DNA of 64,000 nucleotides from Alphaproteobacteria bacterium (GCA_018823325.1 JAHJIJ010000034.1:186001-250000); one strand, 5' to 3'. Counted from the stretch's first letter, positions 35,661 through 44,906 are shown. Notes: generated by a model not told the origin, from the sequence alone. Made by a program: numbers and translations.

Positions 35661-38480
35661 ATGAAAAATATTGTTCTGGGCGCAAGTCGCGCCGCGATTG
35701 CTGCTGCGCTTTTTCTGCCCGCCATTGCGCAGGCGGGGACGATCCAGGGCTCGGTGACGGATGACAGCGGCACGCGCGCGCTCCAGAGCGCCCAGCTGCG
35801 CATTGTTGAGCTCGATCGCGTCGCGGAAGCAGGCCGCGACGGCCGCTTCGTCTTCAACGACGTGCCTGCCGGGACCTACACGATCGAAGTCCGCTACGTG
35901 GGCGCCGAGACGGCAACGGTCACCGTGGCCGTGCCGGAGACTGGAACCGTTGCGCAGAATTTCGCGCTGGTCGGCCAGGGCGCGGCCGACGTGCTGGTGC
36001 TTGGCCTTGCTGCCAATCAGGCGTCCTCGCTCTCGCGTCAGCGCGCCGCTGACGGCGTGGAAAGCGTGTTGACGCGCGACGCCATCGGCCAGTTCCCCGA
36101 CCAGAACGTCGCGGAATCGCTGCGCCGCCTCCCCGGTGTGAACATTCTGAACGATCAAGGCGAGGGCCGCTTCGTTTCGATCCGTGGTCTCGACCCTGAG
36201 CTGAACGCCGCCTCGGTCAATGGCGTGCGTCTGCCTGCCCCGGAATCGGACGTGCGCTCGGTCGCGCTCGACGTGATCAGCTCGGACGTGATCGAATCCA
36301 TCGAGGTGAAGAAGTCGCTGACGCCGGACATGGACGCCGACACCATCGGCGCCTCGGTCGAGATCAACACCACCAGTGCGTTCGACCGCAAGCGTGACCT
36401 CTTCGGCGTGAAGGCCGAGGGCAGCTACAACGACCTGACCGACACCCTCTCGCCCAAGGGCAGCGTGGATTTCTCCACCCGCGTGACCGACGATTTCGGC
36501 ATCGCCGGCGGCCTCTCCTATTACAACCGCACCTTCGCCACCAACAATGTCGAGATGGATGGCTGGGACGAGGACGATGGTCTCGTCTATGCCGACACGG
36601 TCGAATATCGCGACTATGACGTGGAGCGCGAGCGGATCAGCGGCTCGCTCTCATTCGACTTCCGGGCGAGCGATTCGACCACGCTTTATGCGCGCGGCCT
36701 CTACAGCCAGTTCGACGACCACGAATATCGTCGTCGCCTGATCTTCGAAATGGAAGAAGGCCCGAGCAGCGGCACCGGCAACAGCGCCGGCTTCTCATCC
36801 GAGGACGAGGACCAGGAAATCGCCGTCCAACGCGATCTCAAGGACCGCTTCGAGCGCCAGCGCATCATGAGCCTGACGATGGGCGGCGAAACGGTGAGCG
36901 GCCCGTGGACGCTGACCTATTCCGGCAGCTGGGCCAAATCGACCGAGCGCGAGAACGGCTCGATCGATCCGGTCGTCTTCGAGCGCAAGTTCGAGAATGG
37001 CGACGATTTCGGCGTGATCTTCGACTACGCCGACGAGAAGCGCCCGGCCTATTCGATCACCAGCGGGCAGGCCGCATTCCTCGACCCCAGCGAATATGAA
37101 TTCGACGAGCTCGAGCGCACCACGCTCTCCGACGCGAAGGACGAAGAGTTCGCTCTCAAGGCCGATGTCGCGCACAAGTTCGCCATGGTCGGCGGCGAGT
37201 TCACCGTACAGGCGGGCGCCAAGGCGCGCTGGCGCTCGAAGAGCTACAACGCTCAGGTGGACGTGTATGACGGCTTTGAGGACGATCTGACGCTGGCGGA
37301 CTTTGAAGGCGAACAGGATTATGACCTGGCCGACATCAACCCGGTGGTGTCCAAGACCAGCTTCGGTTCTTTCTACAACAGCAACAGCGGCGGCTTTGAG
37401 CTCAACCCGCTCGACACGCTCGAGAAATCGGCCGAATCCGACTATGGCGTCGATGAGGACGTGATTGCCGGCTATCTGCTCGGTCGCTGGGACTCCTCCA
37501 CGTTGCGCGTCATCGCAGGCGTCCGCGTCGAGCACACGAAGAACAAGATCTCCGGCAACATCCTCACCTTCATCCCCGAAGAGGAAGACGATGAGGGCGA
37601 GGTCATCCAGGAAGAAGGCATCGACGTTACGACCCAGCGGTTCGAGCGTAGCTACACCGATTGGCTGCCCAGCTTCACGGTGCGCTACGAGCCGATGCGC
37701 AATCTCGTTTTCCGCGTTGGCGGCTCGCGCAGCCTCGTGCGGCCCAAGCTTTCCAGCCTCGCGCCGCGCGCACTGATCGAGGATAATGAGGGCGAGTTCG
37801 GCAATCCGCAGCTGGAGCCCTACAAGTCCTGGAACCTCGACCTTTCTGCCGAATATTATTTCAGCAGCAACGGCGCGCTTTCTGCCGGCTTCTTCCTCAA
37901 GGACATCGAGAATTACATCGTCGAGCAGACCGTCGAGGACGTGGTCTATAATGGCGTGACGCTGGATGAAGGCACCACCTTCATCAATGGCGAGACCGCC
38001 AAGGTGCGCGGTTTCGAGCTGAGCTACAGCCAGCTCTTCGATTTCCTGCCTGCCCCGCTGGATGGCCTGCTCGCGCAGGTGAGCTACACCTATACGGACG
38101 CAACCGGCACCATCCTGACCGATGGCGACATCACCGATCCGCGCATGATTGGCCTCCCCTCTTCCTCCAAGCACACGCTGAACGCCGTGCTGGGCTATGA
38201 GAAGGGCCCGATTTCCTTCCGCGCCGCGGGCACCTATCGCGACAAATATGTCGATGAGGTTGGCGGCACCGCGGAGGAAGACCGCTGGGTTGCCGATCAC
38301 TTCCAGCTCGACCTCTCGGCCAAATATCGCGTGACCGAAGGCATCCGACTGTTCGCGGAATGGATCAACGTAACGAACGCGCCTTACTTCGCTTACCAGA
38401 ATTTCGAGAGCCGGCGGCGTCTTCTGCAATATGAGGACTATAGCTGGACCGCGAAATTCGGCGTGTCGGTGAACTTCTGA
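35661..38480 (+). CDS. TonB-dependent outer-membrane receptor, probably for phytate or its breakdown products
   Basis: A 939-residue protein. It has a signal peptide (1-25), then a carboxypeptidase-regulatory-like domain (GTIQGSVTDDSG onward, about 26-110). The plug domain holds FPDQNVAESLRRLPGV and SIRGLDPELN, and a long beta-barrel ends in aromatic Phe (FGVSVNF), as needed for Bam recognition. It follows a strong ribosome-binding site (AAGGGGAG). It overlaps the phytase gene by one base, so the two are translationally coupled. Beta-propeller phytases are known to pair with TonB receptors in this group of bacteria, so the substrate call is inference from context. Confidence 0.92.
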   Translation: MKNIVLGASRAAIAAALFLPAIAQAGTIQGSVTDDSGTRALQSAQLRIVELDRVAEAGRDGRFVFNDVPAGTYTIEVRYVGAETATVTVAVPETGTVAQNFALVGQGAADVLVLGLAANQASSLSRQRAADGVESVLTRDAIGQFPDQNVAESLRRLPGVNILNDQGEGRFVSIRGLDPELNAASVNGVRLPAPESDVRSVALDVISSDVIESIEVKKSLTPDMDADTIGASVEINTTSAFDRKRDLFGVKAEGSYNDLTDTLSPKGSVDFSTRVTDDFGIAGGLSYYNRTFATNNVEMDGWDEDDGLVYADTVEYRDYDVERERISGSLSFDFRASDSTTLYARGLYSQFDDHEYRRRLIFEMEEGPSSGTGNSAGFSSEDEDQEIAVQRDLKDRFERQRIMSLTMGGETVSGPWTLTYSGSWAKSTERENGSIDPVVFERKFENGDDFGVIFDYADEKRPAYSITSGQAAFLDPSEYEFDELERTTLSDAKDEEFALKADVAHKFAMVGGEFTVQAGAKARWRSKSYNAQVDVYDGFEDDLTLADFEGEQDYDLADINPVVSKTSFGSFYNSNSGGFELNPLDTLEKSAESDYGVDEDVIAGYLLGRWDSSTLRVIAGVRVEHTKNKISGNILTFIPEEEDDEGEVIQEEGIDVTTQRFERSYTDWLPSFTVRYEPMRNLVFRVGGSRSLVRPKLSSLAPRALIEDNEGEFGNPQLEPYKSWNLDLSAEYYFSSNGALSAGFFLKDIENYIVEQTVEDVVYNGVTLDEGTTFINGETAKVRGFELSYSQLFDFLPAPLDGLLAQVSYTYTDATGTILTDGDITDPRMIGLPSSSKHTLNAVLGYEKGPISFRAAGTYRDKYVDEVGGTAEEDRWVADHFQLDLSAKYRVTEGIRLFAEWINVTNAPYFAYQNFESRRRLLQYEDYSWTAKFGVSVNF

Positions 38481-39556
38481 TGACGGTGCGTCTCAGTGCT
38501 CTTGCGCTTCTTGGTTCCACGCTCGCGCTTGGCGCCTGCGCCGAACGCGAGCTGCCCATCGAGGTGCGGATCGCCAATGCCGATCCGGCTATGTCCGTCA
38601 CGGCGCGGGGCGAGACCGAGCCGGTCGGCACGAACAATGCCGATGCGGCTGACGATCCGGCAATCTGGCGTAATGCCGCGAATCCGGCCGCGAGCCTCAT
38701 CGTGGGGACGGACAAGAAGGCCGGCCTGCATGTCTATGGGCTGGATGGCCGCTCGCGGCATTTCCTCGATGCGGGGCAGGTCAACAATGTCGACCTGCGC
38801 GACAATGTGACGATCAATGGCGCGCCGGGCATTCTGGTTGTGGCGAGTGACCGCAACGATCCACGGCAGGCGAAGCTGGCGCTGTTCCGCCTCGATCCGG
38901 CGACGGCCCAGTTGACCTCGCTGGGCACCGTGCCGGCGGGCGCGGGCGAAGCCTATGGCGTCTGCCTTGCGCAGCAGGATGACGGGCGCGTGCATGCCTT
39001 CATCGTGGTGAAGGATGGCACCATCAACCAGATCGCGCTCGACACGGCGGGCACGACCGTATCCGGCCAGACCGTCCGCAGCATGAAGCTTGGCACCCAG
39101 TCGGAAGGCTGCGTTGTCGATGAACGCACCGACACGCTCTATGTGGCGGAGGAAGATGTCGGCCTGTGGCGCTTTGACGCGAAGGCAGACGGCGCGACGG
39201 TGCCGCACAAGATCGCGGCGGCGGATGGCAAGGCCATCGTTGCCGATGCCGAAGGCGTGGCGCTTGCGCCCATCGGAGCCAATGGCGGCTATGTCATCGT
39301 CTCCAGCCAAGGAGACAATGCCTATACGCTCTACAGCCTGCCCGATGAGCGCTATGTCGGCCGCTTCCGCATCGTGGATGGCGCAATCGGCGGGGCCGAG
39401 GAAACCGACGGCATCGAGCTGGCGCTGGGCGATTTCGGGGCGCAGTTCCCCGGCGGCCTGTTCATTGCGCAGGATGGCGAGAATGGCGCGGCAGCGCAGA
39501 ACTTCAAGCTGGTGGCGTGGGCCGATATCGTCGCGGCGATGAAGTTGGCCGACTGA
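38480..39556 (+). CDS. beta-propeller phytase (3-phytase), lipoprotein-like signal
   Basis: A 358-residue BPP-family enzyme releasing phosphate from phytate with Ca2+. Visible family marks include DDPAIWRNAANP at the start of the propeller, LIVGTDKKAGLHVYGL, GCVVDERTDTLYVAEEDVGLW and the late TDGIELAL with acidic metal ligands. A lipobox-like LALGAC at residues 15-20 suggests membrane anchoring. Its ATG shares the A of the upstream receptor's TGA stop. An ORF-less repeat doublet lies 25 bp downstream. Confidence 0.93.
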   Translation: MTVRLSALALLGSTLALGACAERELPIEVRIANADPAMSVTARGETEPVGTNNADAADDPAIWRNAANPAASLIVGTDKKAGLHVYGLDGRSRHFLDAGQVNNVDLRDNVTINGAPGILVVASDRNDPRQAKLALFRLDPATAQLTSLGTVPAGAGEAYGVCLAQQDDGRVHAFIVVKDGTINQIALDTAGTTVSGQTVRSMKLGTQSEGCVVDERTDTLYVAEEDVGLWRFDAKADGATVPHKIAAADGKAIVADAEGVALAPIGANGGYVIVSSQGDNAYTLYSLPDERYVGRFRIVDGAIGGAEETDGIELALGDFGAQFPGGLFIAQDGENGAAAQNFKLVAWADIVAAMKLAD

Positions 39557-39581
39557 AGCCTACTGCCGACATAATTAGATT

Positions 39582-39674
39582 CCCGTCCGCCCTGAGCTTG
39601 TCGAAGGGCTGCTTTTCTTTCTCTCGGACGAAGAAGAAGCAGGACAGCCCTTCGACAAGCTCAAGGCGAACGGG
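39582..39674. repeat. REP-like doublet, family B, without a gene
   Basis: Arms 39582-39611 and 39645-39674 pair at 28 of 30 positions around a 33-base spacer. The sequence is the same family as the repeats flanking the GIY-YIG gene at 24364-24645, and the inner edges (GGGCTG then T-rich; AGGACAGCCC) also resemble that unit. It sits between the converging 3' ends of the phytase and queF genes. It could fold as a hairpin and act as a terminator. Confidence 0.88.
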
Positions 39675-39716
39675 GATTCAAACCGGGACCAACAGGTATT
39701 ATCTGAAGGGTGGCGT

Positions 39717-40163
39717 TTAGCCCCGGCCGCGATAGCCGGGGACATCCTGATCCGGGAGCCACACGCCCTCGACGGGCGGACCGGATTGCCAGAACACATC
39801 GATGGGGATGCCCCCGCGCGGATACCAATAGCCGCCGATGCGCAGCCAGACCGGCTGCATTTCCGTGACCAGCCGCTCGCCGATGCCAACCGTGCAATCC
39901 TCATGGAACGCCGCATGGTTGCGGAAACTGCCGAGGAAGAGCTTGAGCGACTTGGATTCGACGATCGTCTCGCCCGGCACATAATCGATGACGATATGCG
40001 CGAAATCGGGCTGGCCGGTCACCGGGCACAGCGACGTGAACTCCGGCGCCGTGAAGCGCACGAGATAGGGGCGCCCCGTCCGTGGATTGGGCACATAATC
40101 GAGCACGGCGTCTTCCGGGCTAGCCGGAAGGCCACTTGTTTGACCGAGATGCTTGAGTGTCAT
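39717..40163 (-). CDS. queF: NADPH-dependent 7-cyano-7-deazaguanine reductase QueF
   Basis: A 148-residue tunnel-fold enzyme reducing preQ0 to preQ1 in queuosine synthesis. The catalytic Cys is in [14 protein letters not shown], and the family signature ESKSLKLF with its acidic and basic residues follows. The short unimodular length is typical outside the enterobacterial two-domain type. The frame runs to 40259, but the family N terminus is MTLKHLGQ at 40163. It is divergent from sseA. No preQ1 riboswitch is visible in the 77-bp gap. Confidence 0.95.
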   Translation of the reverse strand: MTLKHLGQTSGLPASPEDAVLDYVPNPRTGRPYLVRFTAPEFTSLCPVTGQPDFAHIVIDYVPGETIVESKSLKLFLGSFRNHAAFHEDCTVGIGERLVTEMQPVWLRIGGYWYPRGGIPIDVFWQSGPPVEGVWLPDQDVPGYRGRG

Positions 40164-40240
40164 GGCCTGCGCCTTAATATGATTCGCTCCCGGCGCGAAC
40201 CCCTTTGCGCCAATGACCCACCCGAAGGACGCGCTTCTCC

Positions 40241-41086
40241 ATGGACATGCTGGTTTCAACTGATTGGCTCGCGGACGAGCTTGGCGCGCCGGACCTCAAG
40301 ATCGTCGATGCCACGGCCTTCCTGCCCGGCACGCCGCGTGACCCGCGGGCGGAGTATCGGCAAGCGCATATTCCCGGCGCGCTGTATCTCGACCTCTCGA
40401 CACTGAACGACCCGGATGATCCGCGCCCCGCAACCGTGCCGACCGACACGCAGTTTGCCGCGCGCATGACGGCGCTCGGCATCGGGCGGGACGACCGGAT
40501 CATCGTCTATGACAACAGCCCGCTCAGCAGCGCGGGGCGGGCATGGTGGCTCTTCCGCATCTTTGGCGCGCGCAAGCTGGCCATTCTCGATGGCGGGCTG
40601 GCGCGCTGGACCGCCGAGGGCCGTGCCACCGAGGCCGGGGAAGCGGCCCCGGTGACTGGCGCGGATTTTCAGGGAAAGCGCGATGATGCGGCGATCGCCA
40701 GCAAGGGCGATGTGCTCGCCAATCTGGAAAGTTGCGCCGCGCAAGTCGTCGATGCGCGCAGTGCCGATCGGTTCCGGGGGGAGGCCGCCGAGCCGCGCCC
40801 CGGTATGGCGGAAGGGCACATCCCCGGCTCGGCCAATCTGCCGTCCAACCTGCTGCTCGACGAGCAGGGCCGCTGGAAGCGCGGGGACGCGCTGCGGCAG
40901 GCCTTTGCGGAAGCGGGCGTCGACCTCGACAAGCCGCTCATCATGAGCTGCGGCAGCGGCGTGACGGCCTGTAACCTGCTGTTCGGTGCGGCGCTGCTCG
41001 GCAAGGAGGATGTGCGCATCTATGATGGCAGCTGGTCCGAATGGGGCGCCGATCCCGCCACACCCAAGGCGGTTGGCCCGGCATGA
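40241..41086 (+). CDS. sseA: 3-mercaptopyruvate sulfurtransferase (two-domain rhodanese)
   Basis: A 281-residue protein with two rhodanese domains. The C-terminal one carries the active-site loop SCGSGVTAC, where CGSGVT is the mercaptopyruvate-sulfurtransferase form rather than the thiosulfate form. It transfers sulfur from 3-mercaptopyruvate to acceptors. It overlaps metC by 4 bp, linking two steps of sulfur amino-acid metabolism. Confidence 0.92.
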   Translation: MDMLVSTDWLADELGAPDLKIVDATAFLPGTPRDPRAEYRQAHIPGALYLDLSTLNDPDDPRPATVPTDTQFAARMTALGIGRDDRIIVYDNSPLSSAGRAWWLFRIFGARKLAILDGGLARWTAEGRATEAGEAAPVTGADFQGKRDDAAIASKGDVLANLESCAAQVVDARSADRFRGEAAEPRPGMAEGHIPGSANLPSNLLLDEQGRWKRGDALRQAFAEAGVDLDKPLIMSCGSGVTACNLLFGAALLGKEDVRIYDGSWSEWGADPATPKAVGPA

Positions 41087-42315
41087 GCAGCAAGCAAGGC
41101 GACGGGGCTCGCGACAAGCCGCTTGGCGACGGCACGCGGCTCGTGCAGGCGGGGCGCCGCACGGAATGGACCGGCATGCCCGGGCAGCCCGGCGGCATCG
41201 TCAATCCGCCGGTCTGGCGCGCCTCCACCATATTGTATGAAGACGTCGCCCATCTGCGCGGCGCCACCACGGCCGATCCACACAGGCTCTATTACGGGCG
41301 GCGTGGCGCGCCGACGGGCTGGGCGCTGGCCGAAGCCATCACGCAGATGGAAGCCGAGGCGGCCGGCACAATGCTCTACCCTTCCGGCGTGGCGGCCATC
41401 GCCGGCGCGCTGCTCGCCGTGCTGAAACCCGGCGACGAACTGCTGATGGTGGACAGCGTCTATGGCCCCACCCGCGCGATGTGCGACGGGCTGCTGCGCG
41501 ATTTCGGCGTGCGGACGATCTATTATGATCCCCTGATCGGCGCCGACATTGCTGCCCTGTGTACCGATCAGACCCGCGCGATCTTTCTTGAAAGCCCCGG
41601 CAGCCTCACCTTTGAGGTGCAGGATGTCCCTGCCATTGTCGCCGTTGCCAAAGCGCGCGGCATCGTGACGCTGATCGACAACACCTGGGCCACCCCGCTG
41701 CTGCTTCCGGCGCTGGGACTCGGCGTCGATGTCTCCATTCTCGCCTGCACCAAATATCTGTGCGGCCACAGCGACGTCATGATGGGGTCGGTCAGCGCGA
41801 ACGCCGCGCTCTGGCCGGCGATCCAGAAGCGCGGGCATATGCTCGGGCAGATGTCGAGCCCGGACGATGCCTGGCTCGTCCTGCGCGGCATGCGTACGCT
41901 CGCCGTGCGGCTCAAGCATCAGGGTGAAAGCGCGCTTGCCCTCGCGCGCTGGCTTGAGGAACGGCCCGAAGTTGCACGGGTGCTGCATCCCGCGCTGCCG
42001 TCCTGCCCCGGTCACGCGGCATGGGCCCGTGACTTCAGCGGAAGCGCGGGGCTTTTTGCATTCGCGCTTGGCAGCACCGACGACGCGGCGCGCGCGGCGT
42101 TCATCGATGCCCTGGCGCTCTTCGGCATTGGCTATAGCTGGGGCGGCTTTGAAAGTCTGGCGCTGCCGGTCGATCCCGCCAATCTGCGCACTGCGCAGAA
42201 ATGGACCGACGAAGGCCTGCTCGTCCGCATCAATGTCGGTCTGGAAGAACCCGCCGATCTTATCGCGGACCTCGATCGGGCCTTTGATCACTGGCGTGCT
42301 GCGCTGCGGAAGTAG
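41083..42315 (+). CDS. metC: cystathionine beta-lyase
   Basis: A 410-residue Cys/Met-metabolism PLP enzyme. The SGVAAIAGALLAV segment, IDNTWATP and the Schiff-base Lys in CTKYLCGHSDVMMG are the MetC-type pattern. It converts cystathionine to homocysteine, pyruvate and ammonia in methionine synthesis. The frame extends to 41041, but ATG 41083 overlaps the sseA stop. A long gene-free stretch follows. Confidence 0.93.
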   Translation: MSSKQGDGARDKPLGDGTRLVQAGRRTEWTGMPGQPGGIVNPPVWRASTILYEDVAHLRGATTADPHRLYYGRRGAPTGWALAEAITQMEAEAAGTMLYPSGVAAIAGALLAVLKPGDELLMVDSVYGPTRAMCDGLLRDFGVRTIYYDPLIGADIAALCTDQTRAIFLESPGSLTFEVQDVPAIVAVAKARGIVTLIDNTWATPLLLPALGLGVDVSILACTKYLCGHSDVMMGSVSANAALWPAIQKRGHMLGQMSSPDDAWLVLRGMRTLAVRLKHQGESALALARWLEERPEVARVLHPALPSCPGHAAWARDFSGSAGLFAFALGSTDDAARAAFIDALALFGIGYSWGGFESLALPVDPANLRTAQKWTDEGLLVRINVGLEEPADLIADLDRAFDHWRAALRK

Positions 42316-42479
42316 AGTGCCTTGGCGCCTGTATCGGGGCTCGCACTGCACCCATTTCGGGCTGCAGCCTGAAACAGCAGGAACGGCGCGACTGGCCAAT
42401 CACCGCTGAAAACCGGTACTTACGCTACGTTTTCAGACAATCGCCGCCGTTGCGTCGCTGCAACACAAAATGAGATCGT

Positions 42480-42493
42480 GACACATATGTGTC
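42480..42493. promoter_or_regulatory. perfect palindrome GACACATATGTGTC
   Basis: A 14-bp perfect dyad followed by TTTTTT, about 150 bp before the porin start. It could be an operator for a dimeric regulator. No regulator is encoded next to it. Confidence 0.4.
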
Positions 42494-42585
42494 TTTTTTC
42501 ACTTGTGCGCCGCACAAGGCAGAGGCATCAAGACTGCGGCTTGCCGGTAAGTCGCTCGACCGCAGTCATGCGGTTCAAAAACGAA

Positions 42586-42626
42586 GCGATCGCCCGGCGC
42601 CGCAGGCAGGGACGATCGCATTTTTT
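42586..42626 (+). terminator. attenuator-like hairpin in the porin leader
   Basis: Arms GCGATCG (42586-42592) and CGATCGC (42613-42619) enclose a 20-base GC-rich loop and are followed by ATTTTTTAT. This terminator-like structure lies 20 bp before the porin start, so it would act on the leader transcript rather than at a gene end. Confidence 0.45.
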
Positions 42627-42646
42627 ATCTCGTTAAGGGGAATCCC

Positions 42647-43384
42647 ATGCGTAAGTCCATTCTGGGCCTCTCGGCCCTCGCTATTCTTGCCACTGCCACG
42701 CCTGCTCTCGCGCAGGATGATGCCAGCGGCCTGACCGTTTCCGGCTCCGCCACGCTCGTCTCCGATTACCGCTTCCGCGGTTTCTCGCAGACCAAGCAGA
42801 ATGCTGCCGTTCAGGCCGGCATCACTGTCTCGCACGACAGCGGCTTCTATTTCGGCACCTGGGGTTCGAACGTCGATTTCCCGGATCTCGATGGCGCAGG
42901 CAATGGCGCGACCGCTGAGGTCGACTTCTTCGCCGGCTACTCGACCGATCTGGCGCCGGGCGTCTCGGTTGACTTCGGCCTGCTCTATTATCTGTACCCC
43001 AAGGACACCGTCATTGACGTGGCAACGGACTATTTCGAGCCCTATGTCACGCTTTCCACGGAACTGGGTCCGGTTGGCCTTGCGCTCACCGCGAACTATG
43101 CCTGGAAGCAGGAAGCCCTCGGTGACAACGACTCCTTCTACCTGAAGGCCGCTCCGTCGCTCGCCATTCCGGGTACGCCGTTCTCTGTCGATGGTCACAT
43201 CGGTTACGGTTCGAGCGACAGCTTCCTGGGCGGCGTTGACGGCGAAGTGTTCGACTGGTCGGCTGGCGTCAGCGCAAGCTGGCAGGCCCTGACCTTCGGC
43301 GTGCGCTATGTCGACACCGACGAACCCGGCCAGATCCGCGGCAGCGACGCTGCGGTGGTCTTCTCGCTCGGCGCTTCGTTCTGA
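42647..43384 (+). CDS. TorF family putative porin
   Basis: A 245-residue outer-membrane protein. A signal peptide (1-22, ending ALA) is followed by SGSATLVSDYRFRGFSQT, the hallmark opening of the TorF/TIGR02001 family, and amphipathic strands ending in aromatic Phe (SLGASF). It is predicted to be a small beta-barrel pore; its solute is unknown. AAGGGGAA gives a good ribosome-binding site. Base usage looks highly expressed. Confidence 0.9.
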   Translation: MRKSILGLSALAILATATPALAQDDASGLTVSGSATLVSDYRFRGFSQTKQNAAVQAGITVSHDSGFYFGTWGSNVDFPDLDGAGNGATAEVDFFAGYSTDLAPGVSVDFGLLYYLYPKDTVIDVATDYFEPYVTLSTELGPVGLALTANYAWKQEALGDNDSFYLKAAPSLAIPGTPFSVDGHIGYGSSDSFLGGVDGEVFDWSAGVSASWQALTFGVRYVDTDEPGQIRGSDAAVVFSLGASF

Positions 43385-43427
43385 TCGAATAAAATACAGC
43401 CGTCGCCGGGGGGTGGACGGCTGAAGG

Positions 43428-43459
43428 AAGGGGCTGCGGCATATGTCGCGGCCCCTTTT
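43428..43459 (+). terminator. rho-independent terminator after the porin gene
   Basis: An 11-bp stem (AAGGGGC plus TGCG on the left, CGCG plus GCCCCTT on the right; one G-T pair), 8-base loop GCATATGT, then TTTTC. It lies 44 bp after the porin stop. Confidence 0.85.
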
Positions 43460-43530
43460 CTGTTTCTATAGCTATCGCCCGATTTCGCCGATGAGCCGGT
43501 ACAGGCTGGCGCTCCGGACCTATTCGGGAA

Positions 43531-44301
43531 TCAGTCGGCCGTGCCGCGTCGCGCCGTGATGATGCGAATGGTCGGTTCCAGCATCTGGCCCTTCATCACG
43601 CCGTCGCCCTTGGTCGGGCTGCGTGGCGCATCCCAGATCTCGCGAATGACGTCCATGCCCTCGATCACGCGGCCAAAGGCGGCGAAGCCGGGCTGATCGT
43701 CGGTCGCGTCGAAGCCGCGCATGTCACCCACAATGATGAAAAAGTCCCCGGTCGCCGTGCCCGGCGCGCCCTGCGCCATGGAGATGACGCCTTCGATATG
43801 GCTGAGCCCGGTCTTGCTCGTCGGCTCGTGCGGCACGGGTTTGAGGATACGCTTGGGATCGTTCTGCGTGCCGCCCTGAATGAAGCCGCCCGGTGTGCCA
43901 TCCTCCCATTTGAACGAACGGTAGAAGGCCGTGCCGTCCAGCCGTTTGCCATCGACATAAGCGAGGAAATTGGCGGCGGTGACGGGTGCACGCTCCACCT
44001 CGATCGCCAGCGTGATCGGGCCGGCGCTGGTCGTCAGCACGACCGGCACCGTCTCGTACACCTGTGCCATCACGGCTTCCCGCGCTTTAGCGGCCTCCTC
44101 CTCCGCCTTGCGCTGCGCCTCCGCCGCTTCTGCGGCGCGGGCCTCCTCATCCGCCTTGGCCATGGCCTCGATTTCAGCCTCGATCTGGGCCTGAATTTCG
44201 GCTTCGGTTCGCTGGGCCTGAGCGGGCGCAGCGACAAAAGTGGCACCAGAGATCAGGGCAAAAGGCAGCAACAGCCGGCGAAGAGTCTTCAGGGCGGTCA
44301 T
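43531..44301 (-). CDS. exported cyclophilin-type peptidyl-prolyl cis-trans isomerase
   Basis: A 256-residue protein. It has a signal peptide (1-29), an Ala/Glu-rich charged helix likely forming a coiled coil (about 30-78), then a bacterial cyclophilin domain. Active-site features are FYRSFKW (Arg), GGFIQGG (Phe, Gln) and ISMAQG. It speeds proline isomerisation in periplasmic proteins. The charged N-terminal helix is unusual and may mediate partner binding or dimerisation. Confidence 0.9.
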   Translation of the reverse strand: MTALKTLRRLLLPFALISGATFVAAPAQAQRTEAEIQAQIEAEIEAMAKADEEARAAEAAEAQRKAEEEAAKAREAVMAQVYETVPVVLTTSAGPITLAIEVERAPVTAANFLAYVDGKRLDGTAFYRSFKWEDGTPGGFIQGGTQNDPKRILKPVPHEPTSKTGLSHIEGVISMAQGAPGTATGDFFIIVGDMRGFDATDDQPGFAAFGRVIEGMDVIREIWDAPRSPTKGDGVMKGQMLEPTIRIITARRGTAD

Positions 44302-44390
44302 GGCGCAATGCTAACCTGCGTCGGCGTGAAGAGACAAGTCATGCGTTTCGCTTCACAGCCTTGGCGGACAGGCCTATAGGCAGTGCCGCC

Positions 44391-44906
44391 ATGTCTTTCC
44401 TCGGCCTTGCCGCTCTCTTTCTGCTGACCGTCGCGCTGATGGAAGGCTTTGCCTATGTGATGCACCGCTGGGTGATGCACGGGCCGGGCTGGTTCCTGCA
44501 CGCCAGCCACCATCGGCCACGCAAGGGCAATTGGGAGCTGAACGATCTCTATTTCGTGATCTTCGCGGCCCCTTCCATCCTGCTGCTGCTGGGCGGCGTG
44601 CAACTGGGCTGGGGCGACTGGGCGACGGCTATTGGGGCAGGTATCGCCGCTTATGGCGCCATCTATCTCGGCTTTCACGACATCATCGTGCATCAGCGGG
44701 TGAAGCACCGCTATGTCGCTCGCTCGCCCTATATGAAGCGCATCGTGCAGGCGCACCGGCTGCATCATGTCGTCGAAACGCGCGAGGGCAATGTGAGCTT
44801 CGGCTTCCTTGTCGCGCCCCGGCCCGAGGACCTGAAGCGCCAGCTCGCCAGCATGGAAACCGGACGCCTGAGGGACGCCAAGGGCGCGCCCGGCCAGCCC
44901 GGCTGA
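44391..44906 (+). CDS. crtZ: beta-carotene hydroxylase (CrtZ-type fatty acid hydroxylase superfamily)
   Basis: A 171-residue membrane di-iron hydroxylase. Histidine motifs in order are HRWVMHG, HASHHRPRKG, FHDIIVHQ and HRLHHVVETREG, matching the CrtZ set. It adds hydroxyls to the beta-ionone rings of carotenes to form zeaxanthin-type pigments, consistent with yellow sphingomonads. The frame extends to 44361; ATG 44391 gives the family N terminus. No other carotenoid gene is in the window. Confidence 0.92.
   Translation: MSFLGLAALFLLTVALMEGFAYVMHRWVMHGPGWFLHASHHRPRKGNWELNDLYFVIFAAPSILLLLGGVQLGWGDWATAIGAGIAAYGAIYLGFHDIIVHQRVKHRYVARSPYMKRIVQAHRLHHVVETREGNVSFGFLVAPRPEDLKRQLASMETGRLRDAKGAPGQPG

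Larger units (their letters stand above)
42316..42646. other. 331-bp gene-free leader region before the porin gene
   Basis: No coding frame is supported. The region contains a 14-bp palindrome (42480-42493) followed by a run of T, and a hairpin followed by seven T (42586-42626) shortly before the porin ribosome-binding site. It looks like a promoter and untranslated leader with possible attenuation. Confidence 0.55.

Noticed and set aside
36795-38429. 544-codon minus-strand frame inside the TonB receptor
   Set aside because: Shadow frame; the receptor has signal peptide, plug and barrel end on the plus strand.
39582-39674. Repeat doublet as a CRISPR fragment
   Set aside because: There are only two copies, in inverted orientation, with no spacers or cas genes.
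40164-40240. preQ1 riboswitch before queF
   Set aside because: The gap is 77 bp shared with sseA, and I see no pseudoknot-forming C-rich/A-rich aptamer pattern.
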